From: a virus
Direction: 5' to 3' (one strand)
Length of the DNA: 32,161 nucleotides
IMG/VR virus record: IMGVR_UViG_3300042860_003194
Location: 1-32,161 of that record
In this document: positions 1 through 5,211 of the stretch, piece by piece
Numbering within the stretch: the stretch's first letter is position 1
How the letters are laid out: each line of letters opens with the position of its first letter
Made by a program: the position numbers and the translations under genes
The notes under the pieces: generated by a model
The model's input: only the letters and a program-made list of their open reading frames with translations
Told to the model about the DNA's origin: nothing
Databases searched by the model: none

Positions 1-89
1 ACCTCTCGTGTGTGTTGCTTGCATCGGGGGGTATGAGTGAGCTCGGGGCATCCAGGTGTAGAACATCGGGTTGCTGGTTTCCACGGCAT
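1..89 (-). CDS. HNH endonuclease, N-terminal part (cut by window edge)
   Basis: The first 29 codons begin MPWKPATRCSTPGCPEL and continue to CKQHTRE. This C-x4-C ... C-x2-H zinc-binding start with a basic leader is typical of the HNH endonucleases encoded next to phage terminase genes, which nick DNA and support packaging. The HNH catalytic core is not in the window. The start at 89 is chosen because it sits exactly 8 nt after the start-associated element (98-116) shared with other genes; an in-frame ATG at 119 is the alternative. There is no Shine-Dalgarno sequence. Family assignment rests on the zinc motif and on the matching gene end at the right edge of the window. Confidence 0.6.
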   Translation of the reverse strand, partial: MPWKPATRCSTPGCPELTHTPRCKQHTRE

Positions 90-116
90 ACATAGAGTGG
101 TGCTTGCCGGTGGGGA
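87..116 (-). promoter_or_regulatory. Start-associated element before the HNH gene
   Basis: Read on the minus strand: TCCCCA (116-111), 7 nt, GCACCA (103-98), 8 nt, ATG (89-87). Both boxes and both spacings match the elements at seven other genes. It replaces a ribosome-binding site here. Confidence 0.6.
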
Positions 117-252
117 CATACGGGGGGTATGCTTACTATGGGGGGGTATCTTCTACGGTGCAGGGGTAGTCTACAGATTCCTTGAGGTTCCTCAGCAGGC
201 AGGGGGGTGTCATCTTCCCGTTCCCGACCTGGGGGGAACAGATCGCATTCCC

Positions 253-306
253 CAATGAGAATCCCTCGTCCTCCCCGTAGGGGGGAGGACTTTGGGAATC
301 TCATTG
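253..306. repeat. Large imperfect inverted repeat / hairpin
   Basis: Left arm 253-276 and right arm 282-306 pair through a 9-bp perfect inner stem (GTCCTCCCC / GGGGAGGAC) and a 13-bp outer stem with one mismatch (CAATGAGAATCCC / GGGAATCTCATTG), around a loop of about 5 nt. No T-run follows on either strand, so a simple intrinsic terminator is unlikely. It may be an RNA structure or a protein-binding palindrome. The outer arm sequence recurs at 385-397. Confidence 0.75.
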
Positions 307-347
307 TGAGGCCTGCGTTATTTCCCCTGCTTTTGAGCGTGGAATTG

Positions 348-533
348 GTGCGTGCTGGGGGTTCAGTGCTGGGGGCACGCAGCCCAATGAGATTCCCTGA
401 GATTCCCGAGGGGTGCGTGTGGGGGGCACGATACGGACATTCCGCCCACGTAGAGACATGCAGTCGCAGCTCTGCGTGCTGGGGGCAAAGCCACCGGGGG
501 TTGGCGGTATTGACCGGGTGCGAGGTGGGGGCA
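348..533 (+). repeat. Array of degenerate TGCGTGCTGGGGG repeats
   Basis: Copies start near 348 (GTGCGTGCTGGGGGTT), 366 (GTGCTGGGGGCA), 413 (GTGCGTGTGGGGGGCAC), 473 (TGCGTGCTGGGGGCA) and 518 (GTGCGAGGTGGGGGCA). All have the G-tract on the plus strand. Looser relatives (TGCTTGC-N3/4-GGGG) occur at about 17-34, 102-119 and 130-149. Spacing is irregular, so this is neither a simple satellite nor a CRISPR array. Confidence 0.65.
385..407 (+). repeat. Tandem TGAGATTCCC repeat
   Basis: TGAGATTCCC occurs twice back to back (388-397 and 398-407). The first copy extends to CAATGAGATTCCC, which is the complement of the right arm of the 253-306 inverted repeat. The same 10-mer occurs again at 8863-8872, inside a small gene. 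Confidence 0.7.
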
Positions 534-561
534 TGGTGGAACCTTTGAGGCTGTCAAGCTG

Positions 562-591
562 TCCACTGAGAGGAGCACTGATTCACCCATG
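562..591 (+). promoter_or_regulatory. Start-associated element before gene 589
   Basis: TCCACT (562-567), 7 nt, GCACTG (575-580), 8 nt, then ATG at 589. The 7-nt spacer also contains AGAGGA, so a weak Shine-Dalgarno function is possible at long spacing. Confidence 0.65.
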
Positions 592-894
592 ACCGACCAC
601 ACACCATTACTCGATGAGATACTCGAGGCACGCACCCGAATGAATCTCGCTCGTGTCGCATCAGACCGAGCTGCAGCAGAATACCGTCAGACTGTCCGCC
701 GAGTGGTGGAGTCGTGGAGATCAAACGGTGTGCCGCTCCGCCGGTGCGCCGATCGCATGAGTATCAGTGAGGGGGCTCTGCGTGAGCTGCTACGTGCCGA
801 GGGTGTATCCCGCCGCACACGAAAGAAGAAAGCTCAGCCGAACGTCGTTGTTGCTGAGGTTCAGAACGACTGGAGATTAGGGAAGGGTGCGTAA
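589..894 (+). CDS. Small putative helix-turn-helix protein
   Basis: 101 aa. A predicted helical N-terminal half (about residues 8-45) is followed by LRRCADRMSISEGALRELLR (about 51-70), which has the spacing of a helix-turn-helix as in sigma-region-4-like or small phage DNA-binding proteins. A basic stretch RRTRKKK follows. The start carries the start-associated element. It is the first gene of a rightward operon, and its stop overlaps the next ATG (TAATG). DNA binding is inferred from the pattern only. By position, next to the G-tract control region and divergent from the late side, a regulatory role is possible. Confidence 0.7.
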   Translation: MTDHTPLLDEILEARTRMNLARVASDRAAAEYRQTVRRVVESWRSNGVPLRRCADRMSISEGALRELLRAEGVSRRTRKKKAQPNVVVAEVQNDWRLGKGA

Positions 895-1049
895 TGAAAT
901 TCCGAAAGAGAATCCCAAAGGGTGCAGTGCCGTCAGGCAGCTACATCGATAAGGAGACCGGCGACTATGTCGTATTGTATCAGATCGAGCAAACATTTGC
1001 AGTCAGAACCGAAACAAAGAAGGAGACCGTGCCGTGTGCTGCGAAATAG
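894..1049 (+). CDS. Small hypothetical protein (51 aa)
   Basis: Starts at the ATG overlapping the stop of the preceding gene (TAATG), which suggests translational coupling. It begins MKFRKRIPKGAVPSGSYID and ends VPCAAK. A basic N-terminus is followed by a short segment that could form beta strands (GDYVVLYQIEQ). No family was recognised. The position between two coupled genes in the same direction supports it being real. Confidence 0.55.
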   Translation: MKFRKRIPKGAVPSGSYIDKETGDYVVLYQIEQTFAVRTETKKETVPCAAK

Positions 1050-1183
1050 GTCATCCGTGCAGCTGCGATCTCGGCGGGTTTATCAGTGCAGGGGACTGCC
1101 GTCTTTGCGGACAGAGCGTCGGTAAGAAGATGCCAGGTCACGGCCTATGCCCGACATGCGTCCTATCAGAGAGGCAACAGTAA
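1034..1183 (+). CDS. Small cysteine-rich putative zinc-binding protein (49 aa)
   Basis: GTG start at 1034, preceded by a good ribosome-binding site (AAGGAGA, about 8 nt upstream) inside the end of the previous gene. The protein has four cysteine pairs or near-pairs: MCC at the N-terminus, HPCSC, CRLCG and LCPTC. The last two resemble a zinc ribbon. The stop TAA directly abuts the next ATG. No named family was recognised. Zinc binding is inferred from cysteine spacing. Confidence 0.6.
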   Translation: MCCEIGHPCSCDLGGFISAGDCRLCGQSVGKKMPGHGLCPTCVLSERQQ

Positions 1184-1390
1184 ATGCCGACGTATGAGTA
1201 TCGATGCATGATGTGTAATGAGCTCATGTCTTTGAAGAGACCCATTGAGGATCGCGACGATGAGGTCAAGTGTGGCAGCTGTGGTAATCCAGCTCAGAGG
1301 GTCTATCACTCTGTCAATGCTGTCTTCAAAGGTGGAGGTTTCTACTCCACCGATAATCCACCGGCACGCAAGCCACGCAGTCGAGAATAG
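1184..1390 (+). CDS. FmdB-like zinc-ribbon protein
   Basis: 68 aa. It opens MPTYEYRCMMCNELM and has a second knuckle VKCGSCG, followed by the family-typical tail KGGGFYSTD. This is the FmdB putative regulatory / zinc-ribbon family, a C-x2-C ... C-x2-C single ribbon whose function in phages is unknown. It starts immediately after the previous stop and ends just before a hairpin terminator. The C-terminal NPPARKPRSRE is basic. It echoes the PPARK peptide encoded by a repeat-like DNA sequence elsewhere in this window. Confidence 0.85.
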   Translation: MPTYEYRCMMCNELMSLKRPIEDRDDEVKCGSCGNPAQRVYHSVNAVFKGGGFYSTDNPPARKPRSRE

Positions 1391-1430
1391 CAAAGAGCCC
1401 CGATGAAGGGAAGTCAGCAGGGCTCTTGCG
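1390..1430. terminator. Bidirectional hairpin terminator
   Basis: AAGAGCCC (1393-1400) pairs with GGGCTCTT (1420-1427), extended outward by GC/GC with one bulged A. It lies between the ends of convergent genes (1390 plus, 1437 minus). The interior TGAAGGGAAGTCAGC is identical to that of the 4623-4657 terminator. Confidence 0.75.
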
Positions 1431-1436
1431 ACCAAA

Positions 1437-1643
1437 TCAATCAAGGCTGCCATCGTCGGGCATCACTCGAATCTGTATCTCATGTCCCAGAGCTATGGCA
1501 GTCTTGAGATCGAGGTATTGCTCCTCGGCTGATTTGAGCATGCCCTGGTAGGCAATAATCTGCGCCTTCAGCCCGCTAATCTCGGCTTCGAGAAAATCGA
1601 GTGCCTGCTGGCCATCCATGATGAAGTCTTCTCCGTCGCTCAT
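1437..1643 (-). CDS. Small coiled-coil hypothetical protein
   Basis: 68 aa, acidic, with a long predicted helix from about residue 10 to 50 (QALDFLEAEISGLKAQIIAY and on) that could form a coiled coil. The ribosome-binding site AGGAAGGA precedes the ATG. The start overlaps the stop of the WhiB gene upstream, so the two are probably one transcription unit. No family was recognised; similar short coiled-coil proteins often accompany regulators in actinophages. Confidence 0.7.
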   Translation of the reverse strand: MSDGEDFIMDGQQALDFLEAEISGLKAQIIAYQGMLKSAEEQYLDLKTAIALGHEIQIRVMPDDGSLD

Positions 1644-2332
1644 TTTGTATCCTTCCTGGCGCGTCGCTTGACCGCCTGTTTGGTCTTATGTTCGGCCTTG
1701 AGCTTTTTCGTGATTGGGTCACTACCATTGACCTTGCGACCGACACCACCATTCTGATTGCTCTTTTTCTGTTGCTCGGTCTGCAGCTTCAGTGCGGCTT
1801 GTAGATGATCGGCGCAGAAGTTTGTGATCTCAGCATAGCGAGGCGCACCGCAGAAACAGAAGCGTGCTTCATTCTCTTTCTGTTCATTACGTTTTTCTCT
1901 TGCCTTCAGGTCTCGTTCTCGACGCACACGTGCTGCGCTGTCGATGTTAGCTTCGAGTAATGCGTCTGCAGCCCTTGCCCAATTCTCTTGGCGTTGCGCC
2001 CACACAGTGCTGCGCTGTGTTGGAGTCAGACCGGCGTAGATGCCATGACCTGCTATTCGTGATGAAATAGGCTTACCGATCTTCTCCTCCGCGTTCTCAA
2101 GTTTAGCTGCTGACTCCAGGCAGTCATCTTTCACCGGACATCGCAGACATGTGAGCAACACTTTTAGAGCTGGAGTGCCGCCTGCGTTCTGAAAGAAATC
2201 CTTGATGTTCATGTCTGCACATGCTGCGTCATCGAGCCAGTCAAAGGATGAAGCTGCTTCGACGTAGCGATCCAAGAAGCCCGTGTCTCTGTATTCGTAA
2301 TCCCCCTCTTCGGGGTTATGTGTGGTAGTCAT
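1640..2332 (-). CDS. WhiB-family regulator with C-terminal zinc-finger-like and basic extension
   Basis: 230 aa. The Wbl core has the four Fe-S cysteines at about 38, 62, 65 and 71 (AACAD ... LLTCLRCPVKDDC) and the GIYAGLT turn near 97-103. Wbl proteins bind a [4Fe-4S] cluster and act on transcription, usually through sigma factor region 4; phage versions can interfere with host WhiB. This one is more than twice the usual size. After the core come a charged helical region, a FCFCGAPRY ... CADH cysteine/histidine cluster (about 163-181) and a lysine-rich tail. The start has no clear ribosome-binding site; TCACAC lies 8 nt upstream, a weak match to the start-associated element. Confidence 0.88.
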   Translation of the reverse strand: MTTTHNPEEGDYEYRDTGFLDRYVEAASSFDWLDDAACADMNIKDFFQNAGGTPALKVLLTCLRCPVKDDCLESAAKLENAEEKIGKPISSRIAGHGIYAGLTPTQRSTVWAQRQENWARAADALLEANIDSAARVRRERDLKAREKRNEQKENEARFCFCGAPRYAEITNFCADHLQAALKLQTEQQKKSNQNGGVGRKVNGSDPITKKLKAEHKTKQAVKRRARKDTK

Positions 2333-2389
2333 GTTCCAAAGTGTGAGCTCGGTCAGCCGGTCAGCACATCCTCGGTCCCGAACCGGGGG

Positions 2390-2755
2390 TCAGTAGTATC
2401 CTCGTCTGTTATGGTGGTCGAGAGCTCGGCAGGGGTGACCATAGCGATGCTGGATGTAGTCGAGCCCACGGTCAATCTGCTGCAGAGCATTGAGGCTCGG
2501 ATCGAGACCAAGTATCTGCGGGATGCCATAGGCTGATGACCGGGGGTTGTCGGCCTTAGGGTTCCAGCGAGATTCCCGGTGCCACAGCTCGCGTAAGCAC
2601 ACCCAGGAACGGCTCCAGCGGCCCTCAGAGAGCCTTTTGGCGTATTGCTTGGGTGTCTCTATGGTAAGCTTGCTCAGGGGCGACGTAGCGGTCGCCTGTG
2701 GCGTTGCCAATACATAGGCAACGGCAAGCACGACGGAGATGGCGGTCCGTTTCAT
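2390..2755 (-). CDS. Secreted lytic-transglycosylase-like protein
   Basis: 121 aa from the ATG at 2755. The first 23 residues (MKRTAISVVLAVAYVLATPQ...) form a Sec signal peptide. The mature part contains CLRELWHRESRWNPKA and SSAYGIPQIL, the catalytic-Glu and following-loop pattern of SLT/lysozyme-fold muramidases that cut the glycan chain. A GTG at 2791 in frame would add a 12-residue leader and is less likely. There is no good ribosome-binding site; GCACCC lies 9 nt before the start. It is far from the endolysin, so a role in infection, wall remodelling or lysis are all possible. It is a short version of the fold. Confidence 0.7.
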   Translation of the reverse strand: MKRTAISVVLAVAYVLATPQATATSPLSKLTIETPKQYAKRLSEGRWSRSWVCLRELWHRESRWNPKADNPRSSAYGIPQILGLDPSLNALQQIDRGLDYIQHRYGHPCRALDHHNRRGYY

Positions 2756-2794
2756 TACAATGACGGGTGCCCTATGGGTTTGAGATCGCACGTC

Positions 2795-2811
2795 TTGCGT
2801 GCTGGGGGTGT
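2795..2811 (+). repeat. 17-bp polar repeat, perfect copy
   Basis: TTGCGTGCTGGGGGTGT. It lies in the gap between the leftward transglycosylase-like gene and the rightward gene at 2877. With its flank it also forms GCACG-N5-CGTGC. Confidence 0.8.
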
Positions 2812-2876
2812 GCGGTGAGAGTAGACCGAGACACCTTCTGTGTCAGATCGGCAGGTTGCCGGTCAGAGAGGAATTT

Positions 2877-3107
2877 ATGTCCGAGAAAAAGCCAATGCTA
2901 AAGCTGCAAAGATTCGGAGCTCGCACCGCGCTGATCATCCGTGATGAGAAGGGGAACGGGTCGAGCATGAGAGACGACGAGCTGTCCCGCGTCATGGCCA
3001 TGCTGCCAGTGGAGGTTGCGTCAGCGGTTTACGATAAGTTGATTGAGGGTTATCCAGGATCGCTACATCAGCTGATCGAAGAGGTCAAAGCTTCCACTAC
3101 GTTTTGA
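2877..3107 (+). CDS. Hypothetical protein (76 aa)
   Basis: The start MSEKKPMLKLQ is chosen because GAGAGGAA lies 6 nt upstream; the frame is open further upstream but without a site. It is a small mixed-charge soluble protein with no recognised domain (RFGARTALIIRDEKGNGSSM, then a helical half). It is the only gene of its direction here and its end overlaps the end of the convergent methyltransferase gene by 40 nt, unusual but possible for a compact phage. Good codon-like composition and the ribosome-binding site support it. Confidence 0.6.
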   Translation: MSEKKPMLKLQRFGARTALIIRDEKGNGSSMRDDELSRVMAMLPVEVASAVYDKLIEGYPGSLHQLIEEVKASTTF

Positions 3108-4327
3108 CAGAGCCACTGAGCTACCGGCGCAGAGATACCATTGCCGATCATCTTGTATCGAGCTGAGTCGCTTAGTTCTCTTCCCTGGTCATCGTATCGC
3201 GTGTGGTCATCGGGCCATCCCTGAAGCCTTTCGCATTCTACTGGCGTGAGCCTTCGGACTCGGTATGTGCTCTGATCGGGTGCGGCTACAACCTGATTGA
3301 CAGCTGTTCGAAGAGTGGGGGATGCTTCCTCGGTGAGCAACAAACCTTTACCACCACCCTCTTTTCCCCATCGTTCTGTTATGGCAATCGATGGGGTTGC
3401 AACACAATCTCCTACGTCGTAGCCAGTGCGGAGAGTGTGATACAGCTGGTCGGATTCCGCAGCATTGTATCCGTCATAGCTGAGAGTCTGCTCCATGACC
3501 AAGTTGTAGTGCCCGTCGCCTGACGGACCGCCGGTGCCTTTTGCCCATTTCGAGCTGACAGTGCCAGTAATGTCTGATTGCAGCCAGCCAGCTGTTGAAA
3601 ATACAAGATGACCAGCATCAGCATGCTTCAAGTCAGGACCGCCATTATGAGCGGTCATAGCCTGAGCCATTACTCTGCTTGTTGTCCACTCACCTGTTCG
3701 AGTTCTGTCTTGAGCTTCTCCGGAAGTTTCTTTCCCCGCTTCTCTGCCCTTGTCAGGATGCCAGAGCACGCTCGTTGGCTTAGAGAGTATTTGGCCGGCA
3801 CGTCGTCCTGCAAGATCAGCGATAACGAATACGCGCACTCGTCGCTGAGGGGGGCCAAAGTTGCAGGTATTGACCACCCTGTATCCGATCTCCATACTGC
3901 CGAGAGCGGCCAACGAGCGAATGGCAGAGTCGAAGTCTCTACCTCCGTTGCTGGAGAGAGCTCCTCGGACGTTTTCCCAGATTGCGATTTTGGGGTATTG
4001 GTTTTGCGTGGCATCTCTCATCTCCTTGATGATTCTTATGGCTTCGAAGAAGAGACCGGATCGGTCTCCTTGTAATCCAGCACCTTTACCGGCGATGGAT
4101 AGGTCTTGGCATGGAGAGCCAAAGCTGATGATGTCCACTGGCTTGAGCTTTGCACCATTGAGCTCTTTCACGTCGGTGTATTGCGTGGCGTTCGGCCAGT
4201 GCTTTTTCAAAACCGACCTGGGGCGTTTGTCGATTTCGCATTGCCATAGGGTCTCGATGCCAGCTGCGTCTGCGCCGAGATCGAATCCCCCGACACCTGA
4301 GAATAGGGAACCATGTGTAAGAGTCAT
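3068..4327 (-). CDS. DNA (cytosine-5-)-methyltransferase
   Basis: 419 aa from the ATG at 4327. The C5-methyltransferase motifs are in order: I LFSGVGGFDLG (about 8-18, S-adenosylmethionine binding), IV GSPCQ (catalytic Cys about 73), VI ENV (about 118-120), VIII QRRVRVFVIA (about 161-170), a long target-recognition region, then IX/X with ECERLQGWP and YKMIGNGISAPVAQW near the C-terminus. It transfers a methyl group to cytosine C5 in a specific site, probably to protect phage DNA from restriction. No cognate endonuclease is adjacent, so it is an orphan. There is no Shine-Dalgarno sequence; it carries the start-associated element. It lies in an accessory region. Confidence 0.93.
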   Translation of the reverse strand: MTLTHGSLFSGVGGFDLGADAAGIETLWQCEIDKRPRSVLKKHWPNATQYTDVKELNGAKLKPVDIISFGSPCQDLSIAGKGAGLQGDRSGLFFEAIRIIKEMRDATQNQYPKIAIWENVRGALSSNGGRDFDSAIRSLAALGSMEIGYRVVNTCNFGPPQRRVRVFVIADLAGRRAGQILSKPTSVLWHPDKGREAGKETSGEAQDRTRTGEWTTSRVMAQAMTAHNGGPDLKHADAGHLVFSTAGWLQSDITGTVSSKWAKGTGGPSGDGHYNLVMEQTLSYDGYNAAESDQLYHTLRTGYDVGDCVATPSIAITERWGKEGGGKGLLLTEEASPTLRTAVNQVVAAPDQSTYRVRRLTPVECERLQGWPDDHTRYDDQGRELSDSARYKMIGNGISAPVAQWLCQNVVEALTSSIS

Positions 4328-4355
4328 GCCGGTGATGGGTGCGCCCAGGTGTGGA
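4325..4355 (-). promoter_or_regulatory. Start-associated element before the methyltransferase gene
   Basis: Minus strand: TCCACA (4355-4350), 7 nt, GCACCC (4342-4337), 9 nt, ATG (4327-4325). It forms one block with the adjacent 17-bp repeat, and the whole 36-bp block recurs at 6027-6062. Confidence 0.7.
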
Positions 4356-4372
4356 TTGCGTGCTGGGGGTGT
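4356..4372 (+). repeat. 17-bp polar repeat, perfect copy
   Basis: TTGCGTGCTGGGGGTGT in the divergent gap between the methyltransferase (start 4327) and the membrane-protein gene (start 4404). Confidence 0.85.
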
Positions 4373-4376
4373 AGTG

Positions 4377-4406
4377 TCCCCGTCGAGACGCACCGATGTG
4401 GCAATG
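4377..4406 (+). promoter_or_regulatory. Start-associated element before gene 4404
   Basis: TCCCCG (4377-4382), 7 nt, GCACCG (4390-4395), 8 nt, ATG at 4404. No Shine-Dalgarno sequence is present. Confidence 0.65.
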
Positions 4407-4616
4407 AGACTGCTGCATGAGATAGCCTTCGTAGCTATCGCCGTGCTCTCGATGATGCCCGCAAACGTAAGGCTGGTCAAGTCCCTGCGAGCGCAGAACG
4501 GCAAAGCTGGCAGATGGGTAGCTGTGTGGCTTCTGCAGGTTTGGGTAATCTACCGGCTGATAGAGTATTTCCAGCTTGATGCTTCCGGGTCTTGGGATCG
4601 CTTCAATCTCTTCTGA
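4404..4616 (+). CDS. Small membrane protein (70 aa)
   Basis: Two hydrophobic segments, about residues 3-18 (LLHEIAFVAIAVLSMM) and 36-53 (WVAVWLLQVWVIYRLIEYF), flank a basic loop NVRLVKSLRAQNGKAGR. This fits a two-helix inner-membrane hairpin. The frame is open far upstream, across the minus-strand methyltransferase, but this start is marked by the start-associated element and the gene ends 6 nt before a strong terminator. The function is unknown. Size and topology would suit a superinfection-exclusion protein or a holin-like protein; neither is shown. Confidence 0.55.
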   Translation: MRLLHEIAFVAIAVLSMMPANVRLVKSLRAQNGKAGRWVAVWLLQVWVIYRLIEYFQLDASGSWDRFNLF

Positions 4617-4622
4617 AAAGGG

Positions 4623-4657
4623 AACGACCCCGCTGAAGGGAAGTCAGCGGGGTCGTT
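4623..4657. terminator. Strong bidirectional intrinsic terminator
   Basis: A 14-bp perfect stem, AACGACCCCGCTGA / TCAGCGGGGTCGTT, around the 7-nt loop AGGGAAG. A T-rich run (GTTGTTCT) follows on the plus strand. It lies between the convergent gene ends at 4616 and 4669. Confidence 0.9.
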
Positions 4658-4668
4658 GTTGTTCTACG

Positions 4669-4827
4669 TTAGAGACGAATGCCGTGGTCGCGTTGCATGC
4701 GATCCCGACGACTCACCTTGATCTCTTCTCCCATTGCTTCGAATGCTCGCGCATTGCGTTGTGATGGTGAGAAGGTTGCATAGAGGATTGCTGAAAGTAT
4801 GCTCAATCCGATGATAGCTTCAATCAT
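4669..4827 (-). CDS. Small single-span membrane protein (52 aa)
   Basis: It begins MIEAIIGLSILSAILYATFS, one hydrophobic helix, followed by a basic, soluble tail (SRRDRMQRDHGIRL). A strong ribosome-binding site, AAGGAG, lies 6 nt upstream of the ATG. It follows the secreted-protein gene in the same direction with a 33-nt gap and ends just before the 4623-4657 terminator, so the two genes probably form a short operon. No family was recognised. Confidence 0.6.
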   Translation of the reverse strand: MIEAIIGLSILSAILYATFSPSQRNARAFEAMGEEIKVSRRDRMQRDHGIRL

Positions 4828-4860
4828 GTGCACTCCTTAGAAGTTGGTTGGGAACGGTCA

Positions 4861-5172
4861 TTACGGTTGCTGCCAGGGGGCTGTTTGAAAGGTGTGCATC
4901 TGTGGTCTCGGACATAGAGGCACTGGAGCTGCCTGCCGAGTGATGCGGCCGGTGCAGGTCACCTTGAATGTTGGATCGCTTCGATGATACCACGTGCTGA
5001 CTCGAGCTTTGTTAGTGTGTATCGTTATGGCGTAATGACCTGTCCAGCAGCTCGTGTAGAAGGTGCCTTGCTTGATGTAGGTTCGGCAGCGATCCGGCTG
5101 AGTAGCTTCTGCCGGTGCAGCTGCGATTGCGATAGCGAGCGTGCTTGCGAGTATGGCGGTTATGGTCTTCAT
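4861..5172 (-). CDS. Small secreted cysteine-containing protein
   Basis: 103 aa. MKTITAILASTLAIAIAAAP is a signal peptide with likely cleavage after AEA (about residue 23). The mature part has four cysteines (near RCRTY, TSCWTG, VTCTG and PLCPR), which fits disulphides outside the cell. It resembles no family recognised here. The start carries the start-associated element. It could be a lysogenic-conversion or exclusion factor displayed or released by the host; that is inference from the signal peptide and the accessory position. Confidence 0.7.
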   Translation of the reverse strand: MKTITAILASTLAIAIAAAPAEATQPDRCRTYIKQGTFYTSCWTGHYAITIHTNKARVSTWYHRSDPTFKVTCTGRITRQAAPVPLCPRPQMHTFQTAPWQQP

Positions 5173-5199
5173 GTGGTCGAGAGTGCATGCCGGTGTGGA
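5170..5199 (-). promoter_or_regulatory. Start-associated element before the secreted-protein gene
   Basis: Minus strand: TCCACA (5199-5194), 7 nt, GCACTC (5186-5181), 8 nt, ATG (5172-5170). The gene has no Shine-Dalgarno sequence. Confidence 0.65.
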
Positions 5200-5211
5200 C
5201 ACAGCATAAGG

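Larger units (their letters stand above)
90..588. promoter_or_regulatory. Non-coding control region between divergent transcription units
   Basis: About 500 nt without a convincing gene. It separates the leftward HNH/terminase (late) side from the rightward small operon starting at 589. It is crowded with G-tracts of five to seven G on the plus strand, many as degenerate copies of the TGCGTGCTGGGGG repeat. It also holds a large inverted repeat (253-306) and tandem copies of TGAGATTCCC (388-407). Two start-associated elements sit at its borders. In a circular map it would be the natural place for the late promoter. No standard -35/-10 pair stands out. Open frames here look like shadows of the G-rich repeats. 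Confidence 0.6.

Noticed and set aside
136-213. Minus-strand 25-codon frame (MTPPCLLRNLKESVDYP...) ending in TAG TAA
   Set aside because: Too short and unsupported. GGGAAG upstream is a weak site and the proline codons come from the C-runs of the repeats. It could still be a leader peptide.
348-533. Repeats as a CRISPR array
   Set aside because: Units are about 13-17 nt, degenerate and irregularly spaced, with no uniform spacers and no cas genes.
207-548. Plus-strand open frame of 113 codons in the control region
   Set aside because: It has Trp/Gly/Ser/Arg-biased composition from G-tract repeats, no ribosome-binding site and no start-associated element, and it spans the inverted repeat.
3861-4403. 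Upstream extension of the 4404 plus-strand gene
   Set aside because: It is antisense to the methyltransferase N-terminal half. The start at 4404 is marked by the start-associated element, so only the last 70 codons are kept.
4328-4504. 59-residue N-terminal extension of the methyltransferase
   Set aside because: It runs through the 17-bp repeat and the start-associated element, and motif I sits at the usual distance from the ATG at 4327.
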